Below are positions 23,230 through 29,776 of a DNA stretch of 29,776 bases, piece by piece. The position numbers and the translations under genes were made by a program. The stretch comes from Nitrosopumilaceae archaeon (GTDB taxonomy: Archaea > Thermoproteota > Nitrososphaeria > Nitrososphaerales > Nitrosopumilaceae). The notes beneath the pieces were generated by a model that was given only the letters and a program-made list of their open reading frames with translations, was not told where the DNA came from and ran no database searches. Within the stretch, counting starts at the first letter, position 1; each line of letters begins with the position of its first letter. The stretch lies in the NCBI GenBank assembly GCA_021296165.1, contig JAGWAW010000001.1, positions 1 to 29,776 on the forward strand, in the 5' to 3' direction.

Positions 23230-23259
23230 CGTTAACTCTGTTAACCACGGCTGGGAGTG

Positions 23260-23290
23260 CGGAGTGGAAATGAAGGGGTCAGAATCGGCC
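23260..23290 (+). repeat. ORB-like repeat 2
   Basis: Perfect copy of repeat 1, 61 bp downstream in the same orientation. Two GTTAAC words lie between the copies. Confidence 0.8.
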
Positions 23291-23338
23291 TCCGCTGTTG
23301 TTTGGCTTGCCCCTCGTTAACAGTTGGTCAACAGAGAG

Positions 23339-23361
23339 CCCCCCCTATGTTTCCACTCCAC
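23339..23361 (-). repeat. ORB-like repeat 3, inverted
   Basis: Reverse-strand version reading GGAGTGGAAACATAGGGGGG. It faces repeats 1 and 2. ORBs of opposite orientation flanking an unwinding region are common in archaeal origins. Confidence 0.7.
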
Positions 23362-23436
23362 CATACATAGAAAAAAATCAAAAGTGTGAATGTGTGTGTA
23401 TGTGGAGCATACCATCCATAACGTGGTTAAATCATT

Positions 23437-23462
23437 CCGGAGTGGAAATGATGGTGTGGGGG
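23437..23462 (+). repeat. ORB-like repeat 4, abutting the cdc6 start codon
   Basis: CCGGAGTGGAAATGATGG followed by a G-run (GTGTGGGGG), ending two bases before ATG 23464. Orc1/Cdc6 bound here would cover its own transcription start, so autoregulation is likely. Confidence 0.65.
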
Positions 23463-23463
23463 A

Positions 23464-24663
23464 ATGGATCCGGTAGATGAGTTGATAGCCCAGGCCGAGG
23501 CGGGAGTATCCCTCTTTGCGGACCGCGACGTCCTACACCACTCCCACATACCTGACGCCATCCAGCATAGGGACGCCGAGCAGACGCAGGTGACCCAGTC
23601 CCTACTACCGATAATACGGGGATCCCGGCCCTCAAACCTTCTGGTGTATGGCAAGCCCGGTACCGGCAAGACGTTGGTGGTGCGCAAGGTAATACTCAAG
23701 ATACAGGAGGGTGTCAAGAGGCGCAACTTCCCCATCAAACTAGTGTACACCAACTCCAAGGTGGAGACCACATTGTATGGCCTTCTGGTGAGCTTCGGTA
23801 GGCAGTTGGGGATGGACGATAAGGAGCTCCCCTGGACTGGGATATCCATCAGCGCACTCTTCACCCGCATACTCTCAAAGATAGAGAGGGACTCCATCAA
23901 CGTGGTCTTGGTGATAGATGAGATAGACTTTCTGGCCAAGATAGTATCAAAGGGAAGCAAGGACATCCTATACCATGTCACTAGGGCCAACGAGCGGCTC
24001 CAGAGCGGCTCCCTTACGTTCGTGGGCATCTCAAACAACCTTACCTTCAAGGATATACTGGACCCCAGAGTTATCAGCAGCCTGAGTGAGGAGGAGATAG
24101 TCTTCCCAAACTACACCATAGAGCAGCTCCGGACCATAATCTTGGAGAGAATCAAGGTGGCCTTTAACTCTGGGGTGGTGGAGGAGTCAGCTTCCAACCT
24201 CTGCGCTACACTGGCGGGGAGGGAGCACGGTGACGCCCGACGGGCCATAGACCTCATTCGGGTGGCCGGCGAGATCGCCGAGAGGGACCAATCCACATCA
24301 GTGATCGGGGATCACGTCCATACGGCCTTTGAGAAGATAGAGGAAGATAAGGAGACCACTGCTATCAAGTCGTACCCCCTGCACGAGAAGCTCGTGCTGG
24401 CCGCCGTCATGAGGGCGAACGGCTCCACCACCGGCGGCATATACAACACCTACAAGGGGCTGTGCAAGGGGGTGCGCCAAAAGGAGCTCAGCCAGAGGAG
24501 GATAACCCAGATGCTCAGCGAGATAGAGATGTCCGGCCTAATATCCGGCAGGCTGGTCCACCAGGGTATACACGGCAACACCAAAAAATTCAAACTTACA
24601 ATATCCCCGGATCTGGTCCGCGACACCCTGCGGCAGGATGCCACATTCGAGGAGATGGTATGA
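23464..24663 (+). CDS. cdc6: Orc1/Cdc6 origin-binding and helicase-loading AAA+ protein
   Basis: 399-residue AAA+ initiator that binds ORB elements and helps load MCM. Walker A GKPGTGKT is at 63-70, Walker B (VVLVIDEIDFLAK) at about 147-159, and arginine-rich sensor 2 near GDARRAIDLIRVAG. The C-terminal region (about 290-399) forms a winged helix that contacts the origin. The start is the ATG at 23464; the A/T-rich GGTTAAATC near 23429 gives a short leader. Its stop overlaps a following ATG in ATGA at 24660-24663. Confidence 0.95.
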   Translation: MDPVDELIAQAEAGVSLFADRDVLHHSHIPDAIQHRDAEQTQVTQSLLPIIRGSRPSNLLVYGKPGTGKTLVVRKVILKIQEGVKRRNFPIKLVYTNSKVETTLYGLLVSFGRQLGMDDKELPWTGISISALFTRILSKIERDSINVVLVIDEIDFLAKIVSKGSKDILYHVTRANERLQSGSLTFVGISNNLTFKDILDPRVISSLSEEEIVFPNYTIEQLRTIILERIKVAFNSGVVEESASNLCATLAGREHGDARRAIDLIRVAGEIAERDQSTSVIGDHVHTAFEKIEEDKETTAIKSYPLHEKLVLAAVMRANGSTTGGIYNTYKGLCKGVRQKELSQRRITQMLSEIEMSGLISGRLVHQGIHGNTKKFKLTISPDLVRDTLRQDATFEEMV

Positions 24664-24842
24664 TACAGACCAGATATCCACCACACTACAGGGCGCCAGA
24701 ACTAATCCCAAATAGGTCCAAGAGAGAGTTTGGTGGTAGCCCGGGTGTTGGGGCCGCATGGTACCGGGGGTACCAAGGCAGGCTGGCCAGTCATGAAACC
24801 AGACCATACGGGAATGGACAACCACATGGAATGACAAAATAG
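24660..24842 (+). CDS. Possible 60-residue protein coupled to cdc6
   Basis: The ATG at 24660 overlaps the TGA of cdc6 in ATGA, the usual form of translational coupling, and the frame closes just before the stop of the convergent DP1 gene. The product (MIQTRYPPHYRAPELIPNR then SKREFGGSP...) is rich in Tyr, Arg, Gly and Pro and lacks predicted domains, so it may be disordered. It could equally be a chance frame in GC-rich DNA; its only supporting signal is the overlap. Confidence 0.35.
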   Translation: MIQTRYPPHYRAPELIPNRSKREFGGSPGVGAAWYRGYQGRLASHETRPYGNGQPHGMTK

Positions 24843-24850
24843 CACACACA

Positions 24851-26257
24851 TCAAAACTGCTTTACAAACAACTTGAAGGTCTTGAGGTTTAGCAGGACGG
24901 CCTGACACGGGGTGGGCACCTGGCCCACACTCTCCTGGAATGGGGTCTGGGCCTGCCACGTTCCAGAATTGATCAGTAGGACGCCATTATGGCTGTCAAA
25001 CTCATTGATATGGACGTGCCCGGCATGAAAGACGTCGGGTATATCGTCTATGACCATCAGGTCCTCCCTCTCGGGGGCTATGGGAGTCTGGCTCCCGTAT
25101 ATAGGGCTCAGGTGCCTGCTCTTCATAATCTTCTTCATGATCTTGGCGGGGTTGTTGTACTCCATCCCCCGGGTCGTCTTTACTATATCGTCGATGCTCT
25201 GGCCATGGAACATCAAGACCTTGACCCCGTTTATGCTTACCATGGCCGGGTTTCCCACCATGTAGACGTTCTCCATCCCCCACAACCCCGGACCATCCTC
25301 CTTTGGGATGGAGGGTTGGGGAAGGGCCCTGCGGCCGGGGTCATGGTTGCCCGGTGATACGAACACCTTGATGTGGGGAGGTATCAACCTCAGCAACTGG
25401 GTCGCCTTCTCGAACTGTTTCTGGGTGGTCTGCTGTACGAGCTCCTTGTCCTGGTCGGCGAATATGCCCACCCCATCCACCACGTCCCCCGCTATCATGA
25501 CAAACCTTACGCGCCGGGCATACGGGTCGGGGCCGGACAGCCACCGAAAGAATGCCCGCAGCTCGCCCTCCATGAAGAACCTACTCCCTACATGCAGGTC
25601 CGACAGGAACGCGGCAAAGGTCTCCGACTCCGACCTGTTGAACTTGTGGCCGGGCACGTCCGGCTGCATTATCTCTGTAAACTCGATCCTCCTGCGGGCA
25701 TTCACCCTCACCATAACAAACTGGTCCAGAAATAGCTCCCCTACCTCTTCCATCACGTTCTCGTCCATTATGACACCCTCTATCACACCGCTGGTGTCCT
25801 CTATGGTGAGCCTAGCCGAATTCTCGTCGACCCGCTTGTCGGCCACCAGACCCCACGCGTAGATCTCCTCATCGGAGCCTACCTTTATGCTGGCGGCGTT
25901 CCTCACCTTCCCGGCTACAGGCCTCTCCCGCATCAGCTCCTTCATCTTCTCGAACCGGCTCTGGAAGAGGGAGGTATACCCTTCCACCCCTTCGGGTATG
26001 GTGATGCCCGCCGTGCAGTCGAAGAGTATGGTGTGGTCGCTCCGCAGCGAGTCGTCCACGTCCAAGCCCAGATAACCCATCATGTCGTCCAGCCCTATAT
26101 GGTAGTCCCTGTTGACCGCCTTCTCCCGCACCACATCTCTGATTATCTTGTCCAAATCGCGGGCCTCGACCTCCCGGAGCAGCCCGACCACCCCGGGGTG
26201 TATCTGGAACCCCTTCTTAATGGCATAGTCGAGGGCCTGCCGCACGCTCTTCTCCAC
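24851..26257 (-). CDS. polB: DNA polymerase D small subunit (DP1)
   Basis: 468-residue subunit with the 3'-5' exonuclease (proofreading) activity of polymerase D. The order is an N-terminal helical part (about 1-110), an OB fold (about 113-200), then the phosphodiesterase domain. All metal-ligand motifs are present: SDLHVGS at 219-225, GDVVDG at 257-262, PGNHDPG at 302-308, HG at 351-352 and GHVH at 413-416, so the nuclease should be active. The start is GTG at 26257, supported by a TATA-like box 26 nt upstream. It is convergent to cdc6. Confidence 0.95.
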   Translation of the reverse strand: MEKSVRQALDYAIKKGFQIHPGVVGLLREVEARDLDKIIRDVVREKAVNRDYHIGLDDMMGYLGLDVDDSLRSDHTILFDCTAGITIPEGVEGYTSLFQSRFEKMKELMRERPVAGKVRNAASIKVGSDEEIYAWGLVADKRVDENSARLTIEDTSGVIEGVIMDENVMEEVGELFLDQFVMVRVNARRRIEFTEIMQPDVPGHKFNRSESETFAAFLSDLHVGSRFFMEGELRAFFRWLSGPDPYARRVRFVMIAGDVVDGVGIFADQDKELVQQTTQKQFEKATQLLRLIPPHIKVFVSPGNHDPGRRALPQPSIPKEDGPGLWGMENVYMVGNPAMVSINGVKVLMFHGQSIDDIVKTTRGMEYNNPAKIMKKIMKSRHLSPIYGSQTPIAPEREDLMVIDDIPDVFHAGHVHINEFDSHNGVLLINSGTWQAQTPFQESVGQVPTPCQAVLLNLKTFKLFVKQF

Positions 26258-26277
26258 GTCGTGGTATCTCCCCCGCC

Positions 26278-26287
26278 CAATAAAACA
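26278..26287 (-). promoter_or_regulatory. TATA-like box of the DP1 gene
   Basis: On the minus strand GTTTTATTGG is centred about 26 nt before GTG 26257, consistent with a leaderless transcript. Confidence 0.55.
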
Positions 26288-26350
26288 TGATTGCCCCGCT
26301 GGGCCGTTCTATGCGCCGGGTCCTGCGTCCTACAGCATCTGAATCTCCAA

Positions 26351-26360
26351 AGATTTTTAC
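26351..26360 (+). promoter_or_regulatory. TATA-like box of the carbonic anhydrase-like gene
   Basis: AGATTTTTAC is centred 28 nt before ATG 26384. It favours that start over the longer open frame from 26291. Confidence 0.45.
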
Positions 26361-26383
26361 CAAGTCGGGCGGTCGGCTTGTGG

Positions 26384-26794
26384 ATGGCCGGTACGGAGGG
26401 GAATGGCGCGCCGCGTACGTTTGGAACGTCGGTGGCCTGCATGGACGGCCGTATACAGGAGCCCCTCCGGGCGTGGATGGCAGAGAGGTTCGGCCTGACA
26501 TACGTGGACGTGGTGACCCAGCCGGGAATGGACGGGGTGCTGGCCGGCAGCACCAGCTTGGGCGACGCGGAACTGGCCCGAAAGATGGCCGGCATATCGA
26601 TTAGGGCCCACGGATCCAAGACGGTGGTAGTGTCGGGCCACCACGACTGCGCCGGAAATCCCGTAAGCCGGGAGCGGCATGTGGAGGACATCAAAAAGGC
26701 CGTGGATGCGGCCAAGTCCTGGGACGGGATGGACGGCGTCCGGGTAATGGGAGTCTGGGTAAACGGGGACTGGCAGGTAGAGCAGGTGACATAG
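26384..26794 (+). CDS. Carbonic anhydrase-like zinc protein
   Basis: 136-residue soluble protein resembling the compact beta-carbonic-anhydrase-like family seen in many archaea. It has CMDGR at about 19-23 (in place of CxDSR) and GHHDCAGNP at about 84-92 (the HxxC zinc pair), so three zinc ligands and the Asp-Arg dyad are recognisable. The tail GVWVNGDWQVEQV is typical of the group. Whether it hydrates carbon dioxide is not established; if so it would supply bicarbonate for carbon fixation. The start is ATG 26384, from the TATA-like box position. Confidence 0.65.
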   Translation: MAGTEGNGAPRTFGTSVACMDGRIQEPLRAWMAERFGLTYVDVVTQPGMDGVLAGSTSLGDAELARKMAGISIRAHGSKTVVVSGHHDCAGNPVSRERHVEDIKKAVDAAKSWDGMDGVRVMGVWVNGDWQVEQVT

Positions 26795-26928
26795 GACACC
26801 CAGCCGGGCGCCGCCGTTCGGGCAGCATCCCTCCCTGACACGCCCCATACCCACACGGTCTTGCGCTCGGAGCCGGTCCGCGCCTGTCTAGGAGGCAGAG
26901 CCAGAGGGGTGCCTTTTCGCACCGCCAC

Positions 26929-26937
26929 ACAAATACG
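26929..26937 (+). promoter_or_regulatory. TATA-like box of the SpoIIM-like gene
   Basis: CACAAATAC is centred 28 nt before TTG 26961. This supports a leaderless TTG start. Confidence 0.4.
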
Positions 26938-26960
26938 TCCCCACCAAACACCATACCACA

Positions 26961-27491
26961 TTGAACCGGGCCGTGGCCTTTGGGATTCTCATGCTGGCAT
27001 TCTCGGCAGTCTTCCAAATGGGCTCCATGTACGAGCATACCGAGGAGGGAGCGCAGGATCTGGTGGACCAGTTTCTGGCGAGCATACGGGGGATAGACGG
27101 CTGGGGCATATTCCTGCACAATCTGGCACTGGCGCTCCCCATGTTCATACCCGGGTTCGGGGCGGCTTGGGGGCTCTTCGCCGGCTGGTCCACCGGCTTT
27201 ACCCTCTCGGCAATAATCACCACAAATCCGGCTCTGGGGGGAGCGCAGCCGCTGGCGCTGCTGTACCTGTCCCCGTTTGGGCTAATGGAGCTGGCCGCGT
27301 ACTCGCTGGCCTGCTCGCGCAGTCTCCTGCTAGCCATCCGGATGCGCCGCAAGCAGGGACTTCGTCCCGTGTTGAAGGGAACGCTCATTGAGGTCGGCAT
27401 AGTGGTGGCGCTGCTGCTGGCCGGGGGGCTGGTGGAATACTACATGATCGAGATGGCCCGGGAGGCCGGCCTGCTCATACCGGGATTCTAG
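26961..27491 (+). CDS. SpoIIM-like integral membrane protein (DUF95 family)
   Basis: 176-residue protein with about four transmembrane segments (near 5-22, 50-78, 90-112 and 138-160). The spacing and the polar N-terminal region (EHTEEGAQDLVDQFLASIRGIDGW) resemble the SpoIIM/DUF95 family, whose archaeal members are of unknown function. The start is TTG 26961, supported by a TATA-like box 28 nt upstream. It is convergent to the J-domain gene and has no obvious operon partner. Confidence 0.65.
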   Translation: MNRAVAFGILMLAFSAVFQMGSMYEHTEEGAQDLVDQFLASIRGIDGWGIFLHNLALALPMFIPGFGAAWGLFAGWSTGFTLSAIITTNPALGGAQPLALLYLSPFGLMELAAYSLACSRSLLLAIRMRRKQGLRPVLKGTLIEVGIVVALLLAGGLVEYYMIEMAREAGLLIPGF

Positions 27492-27533
27492 CCGCCCGGG
27501 AGGCTACCCCGCGCCAACCCACCACATACGGCG

Positions 27534-28676
27534 CTACTGTCTGCGCCCCAGGATGCCCCGCCACTCCCCAAAACCGCCCTTGTCCTTGACTAGGCTGTCT
27601 AGCATGTCGTACGTGACGGCAAACCCGTCCCCCACCATGGTGGCGCCCTTGGCGTACTGGGCCGGATCCTCGACCAGGCCGTCGTCCAGGTCCCGTATCC
27701 TCCTGGACTTTATGGTCCGGAGGTGGAGACTCTTGCCGTTCTCCAGCGATATGGTGGCGTCGTCGCTCAGGCCCAGTATGGAGTGACGCTCAAAGAAGCG
27801 CACCACGCCGTCCTGTTTCAGGCGTATGTCGCAGTCGTATGTGATCTTGTTGCCGTAAACCAGCACCTCTCTGGCCGAGACTTGGACGTTGTCCTCCATG
27901 TTGAGCAGCATCACGACGTCTCCCTCCAACAACACCGTGTCCACCGCGTTCTCCACTATTATGCGGCCCCGGGGCGCGCGCAGCCGGGTGCGGTGCTCCC
28001 GCATGGTGTACACGCCCACCCGGCCGTCGGGGTCGTCCACCCTGTACTTCCTCCCGAAGACGTTCCCCACTATGACGTTGCCCGCCTCGGCCGTGACCGA
28101 CGCCCCGTTATCTATGCGGTACCTATTCTCCAGCGGGTTGACCATCTTAAAGTCCCCCCGCCGCACCACGATGTTGGTGCTAAACTCCTGCGTCCAGGAC
28201 GGGTTGGATATGCTACCCTGTATTATGACGGGGCCGTCGTACGCGATGCTGCCGGCCATGTAGTTTCCCTTCATGTGCAGGGTCCCGTTGGCCTTTACCT
28301 CCATCTCCATCTCCCCCAGAGTCTTTGAGCCGAACATCCGGGTCCCGGTTATGCCGGCGCGGCGCAGGGCCCCGGCCCACTCCTGCGCCTCCTGCATCTC
28401 GGCGCTCACCTCCCTTCCTATGATCTCGTTTCTCCGCCTGACCTCCTGGTCGGTATCCCCCGAAAAGACCCGGGAGCTGCGAAGCTTCTCCAAGGGCGTG
28501 TCCGGATACTTCTTCCCGACCTTGAGGTCCTCGTACGCCTGCTTTATCCTGATGAACTTGGCGCTCTCGCCGCCCCGGTCCGAGTGGACCTGCAGGGCCA
28601 GCCTCCGGAAGGCGTCCCGGATGTCCTTCTGGGTGGACCCCTCCCCTATTCCCAATATGTCGTAGTTGTTCTCCAT
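27534..28676 (-). CDS. J-domain protein with beta-repeat region, HPD motif altered to HSD
   Basis: 380 residues. Residues 3-50 form a J-domain (YDILGIGEGSTQKDIRDAFRRLALQVHSDRGG... then IKQAYEDL). The invariant HPD triad that stimulates Hsp70 reads His31-Ser32-Asp33 here. Residues about 115-350 are rich in short beta strands with recurring patterns (VRRGDFKMVN, VIVGNVFG, IIVENAVDTVLLEGDVVMLLN), perhaps a beta-solenoid or bactofilin-like fold. It may recruit or scaffold rather than act as a normal co-chaperone. The ATG at 28676 has a TATA-like box 29 nt upstream. Confidence 0.75.
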   Translation of the reverse strand: MENNYDILGIGEGSTQKDIRDAFRRLALQVHSDRGGESAKFIRIKQAYEDLKVGKKYPDTPLEKLRSSRVFSGDTDQEVRRRNEIIGREVSAEMQEAQEWAGALRRAGITGTRMFGSKTLGEMEMEVKANGTLHMKGNYMAGSIAYDGPVIIQGSISNPSWTQEFSTNIVVRRGDFKMVNPLENRYRIDNGASVTAEAGNVIVGNVFGRKYRVDDPDGRVGVYTMREHRTRLRAPRGRIIVENAVDTVLLEGDVVMLLNMEDNVQVSAREVLVYGNKITYDCDIRLKQDGVVRFFERHSILGLSDDATISLENGKSLHLRTIKSRRIRDLDDGLVEDPAQYAKGATMVGDGFAVTYDMLDSLVKDKGGFGEWRGILGRRQ

Positions 28677-28700
28677 GCCCGGCTTGGGGGTGTCTGATAC

Positions 28701-28710
28701 CTATACTTTA
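28701..28710 (-). promoter_or_regulatory. TATA-like box of the J-domain gene
   Basis: On the minus strand TAAAGTATAG is centred about 29 nt before ATG 28676. Confidence 0.5.
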
Positions 28711-28742
28711 TTGACTCTTTTGGGGTATTGGCAGCCTGCGGC

Positions 28743-29609
28743 CTACAGCGCCCCGGCGACCGCGCGCGAGACGTCCACCACGCTGGCCGGGCCGGGTACC
28801 GTGTTGGCGGCGACCACCCCCTCTACGCCCGCCCCCGCTAGCCGGGCGGCCGCGTCGCCCACCATCAGGGCGTGGGTGCACGCCGCAAAGACGCGCCCAC
28901 ACCCGCACCCCCTCAGGAATCCGGCCGCACTGACGATGCTTCCCCCGGTGCTGATCATGTCGTCCACCAGTATGACGTCCCTCCCCGTGACGTCCGCCCC
29001 GTCACTCCGGATGGAGACCTCCCCGGTGGTGCGGTCCCGCTCCTTCTCCAGCGCCAGCCAGCCGGTCCCCATGCTTTCGGCGAAGAGCCTGGCCCTCTCC
29101 CGGCCGCCCATGTCCGGGGAGACGGCCAGCGGATCCGTCAGATCCATGCCGGCGAAGTGGGTGGCCAGGTCCGGCACCGCCGAGACGTTCCGTCCCATGT
29201 CCCCAAAGTATTCCAGTCCCTTCATGCTGTGCATGTCCACGGTTACCAGCCGGTCGGCGCCGGCCCCGGCGAAGAGCCTTGCCACATGCTTCAGGGTGAC
29301 CACCTCGCCGGGCAGGAACTCGCGGTCCTGCCGGGCGTATCCCATGTATGGCACCACGGCGACCACGCTCTGGGCGCGCCCGGCGGCCTCCGAGACCAGA
29401 AGCAGGGCGCGCAAAAGGTTGGTGTCCACCGGGGGGTGGGTCGACTGCACCACTATGCACCGGTCCGCCGGCGCCCCAGAGAGCGTGACCTTCGACTCGC
29501 CGTCAGGGAACGTCCTGACGTTACCGGTTACCAGATCCGCCCCCAGCGCGTCGGCCAGGTTCGGGGCTAGTCCGGTCTGGCTGGCTGCCAGTACGGTGGT
29601 GCCGGGCAA
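28743..29609 (-). CDS. prs: Ribose-phosphate pyrophosphokinase (PRPP synthetase)
   Basis: 288-residue enzyme making PRPP from ribose-5-phosphate and ATP, for nucleotide, histidine and tryptophan synthesis. It has the ATP-site segment FPDGESKV near 34-41, YARQDREFLPGE at 91-102, the VDMHS segment at 124-128, and the PRPP loop VDDMISTGGS at 215-224. The length and compact ends match class I archaeal enzymes. The start is TTG 29609, supported by a TATA-like box 27 nt upstream; no ATG lies in frame near the conserved N-terminus. Confidence 0.92.
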   Translation of the reverse strand: MPGTTVLAASQTGLAPNLADALGADLVTGNVRTFPDGESKVTLSGAPADRCIVVQSTHPPVDTNLLRALLLVSEAAGRAQSVVAVVPYMGYARQDREFLPGEVVTLKHVARLFAGAGADRLVTVDMHSMKGLEYFGDMGRNVSAVPDLATHFAGMDLTDPLAVSPDMGGRERARLFAESMGTGWLALEKERDRTTGEVSIRSDGADVTGRDVILVDDMISTGGSIVSAAGFLRGCGCGRVFAACTHALMVGDAAARLAGAGVEGVVAANTVPGPASVVDVSRAVAGAL

Positions 29610-29631
29610 CGCGCGCGGGCATGGCGCGGCC

Positions 29632-29640
29632 GGTTATAAA
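29632..29640 (-). promoter_or_regulatory. TATA-like box of the PRPP synthetase gene
   Basis: On the minus strand TTTATAACC is centred 27 nt before TTG 29609. Confidence 0.55.
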
Positions 29641-29776
29641 CCGCGTGAAGGACGGCTCCTGTGCAAAGCACCCTTTGTTCCCGGGAACACTGTTTCTTAA
29701 TTCATTGCAGCGGCGGTGGGAAAATCGGCTCCCATGCGGCGGCTTTACTAAGTTATACTCTAATATAAAGTATATT
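29641..29776. other. Intergenic edge, probable promoter of a gene beyond the window
   Basis: No gene is visible. The last 30 bases turn sharply A/T-rich (GTTATACTCTAATATAAAG), which looks like a promoter for a gene that continues past the right edge. Its strand cannot be decided. Confidence 0.3.

Larger units (their letters stand above)
23095..23321. repeat. Cluster of six GTTAAC hexamers in the origin
   Basis: GTTAAC, a perfect palindrome, occurs at 23095, 23111, 23152, 23231, 23240 and 23316. I did not notice it elsewhere in the window. Two copies (23231 and 23240) form one tight pair. It may be a protein-binding site or part of the unwinding region. Confidence 0.6.
23052..23463. other. 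Probable replication origin (oriC)
   Basis: This 412-base gap directly precedes orc1/cdc6. It contains ORB-like repeats (positions given separately), six GTTAAC hexamers and an A-rich run AAAAAAATCAAAAG near 23371. In characterised archaea, Orc1/Cdc6 binds ORB elements with a dyad core of the TGGAAA kind and a following run of G, beside its own gene. The sequence here has both parts. Origin activity itself cannot be shown from sequence. Confidence 0.8.

Noticed and set aside
28666..29700. Long plus-strand frame opposite PRPP synthetase
   Set aside because: Antisense shadow in GC-rich DNA; composition is Ser/Pro/Ala-rich with no motifs, while the minus strand encodes a clear enzyme.
1..29776. 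CRISPR array, tRNA, rRNA or insertion sequence
   Set aside because: No regularly spaced repeats beyond the ORB copies, no convincing T-loop or anticodon arms, and no transposase-like protein were seen by eye; a covariance-model scan was not possible.

Overview
The window looks like a GC-rich thaumarchaeal (Nitrososphaerota) chromosome segment, most likely from Cenarchaeum symbiosum or a close relative. This is inferred from gene content and base composition; no search was run. Archaeal markers are a split-subunit D-family DNA polymerase (DP1 and DP2), Orc1/Cdc6 with an ORB-type origin, a GINS subunit, a thermosome, GGGP synthase for archaeal lipids, and an AN1 zinc finger protein. A large secreted multicopper oxidase fits an ammonia-oxidising thaumarchaeon. 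No rRNA, tRNA, CRISPR array, transposase or prophage was seen.

Layout. 1-250: non-coding, with small hairpins and a T-rich 3' end for the oxidase. 252-9234: large multicopper oxidase/cupredoxin/beta-propeller protein (minus), a tiny CxxC protein (plus), an SQR-like flavoprotein and an SDR (a minus-strand pair), a family 5 solute-binding protein (minus), an AN1 zinc finger protein (plus) and a small membrane protein (minus). 9280-11327: GINS and glutamine synthetase, diverging from one short promoter region. 11669-13633: a winged-helix/nucleotidyltransferase fusion resembling an AbiE-type toxin-antitoxin joined in one chain. 14019-18535: small membrane protein, thermosome, serine hydroxymethyltransferase, a membrane-tethered winged-helix regulator and an unknown HTH-like protein. 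18611-26257: GGGP synthase, DP2, a small unknown protein, a replication origin, Orc1/Cdc6, a possible small coupled ORF, and DP1. 26384-29609: carbonic-anhydrase-like protein, SpoIIM-like membrane protein, J-domain/beta-repeat protein, and PRPP synthetase.

Promoters. Most genes have an A/T-rich TATA-like box centred about 26-30 nt before the start codon, so most transcripts are probably leaderless. This spacing was used to choose starts and supports several TTG and GTG starts (glutamine synthetase, the 14019 membrane protein, DP1, SpoIIM-like, PRPP synthetase).

Most interesting signals. (1) A roughly 80-bp sequence lies upstream of both the multicopper oxidase and the thermosome, at the same distance (51-52 nt) from each chosen start codon, with an inverted copy of its outer motif farther out. 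It is either a shared regulatory element or a small mobile element. (2) The gap before orc1/cdc6 has ORB-like repeats in both orientations, one abutting the cdc6 start codon, plus six GTTAAC hexamers: a strong origin candidate flanked by both polymerase D subunits. (3) The winged-helix/nucleotidyltransferase fusion, the J-domain with HSD in place of HPD, and a possible 60-residue ORF overlapping the cdc6 stop codon also deserve a second look.
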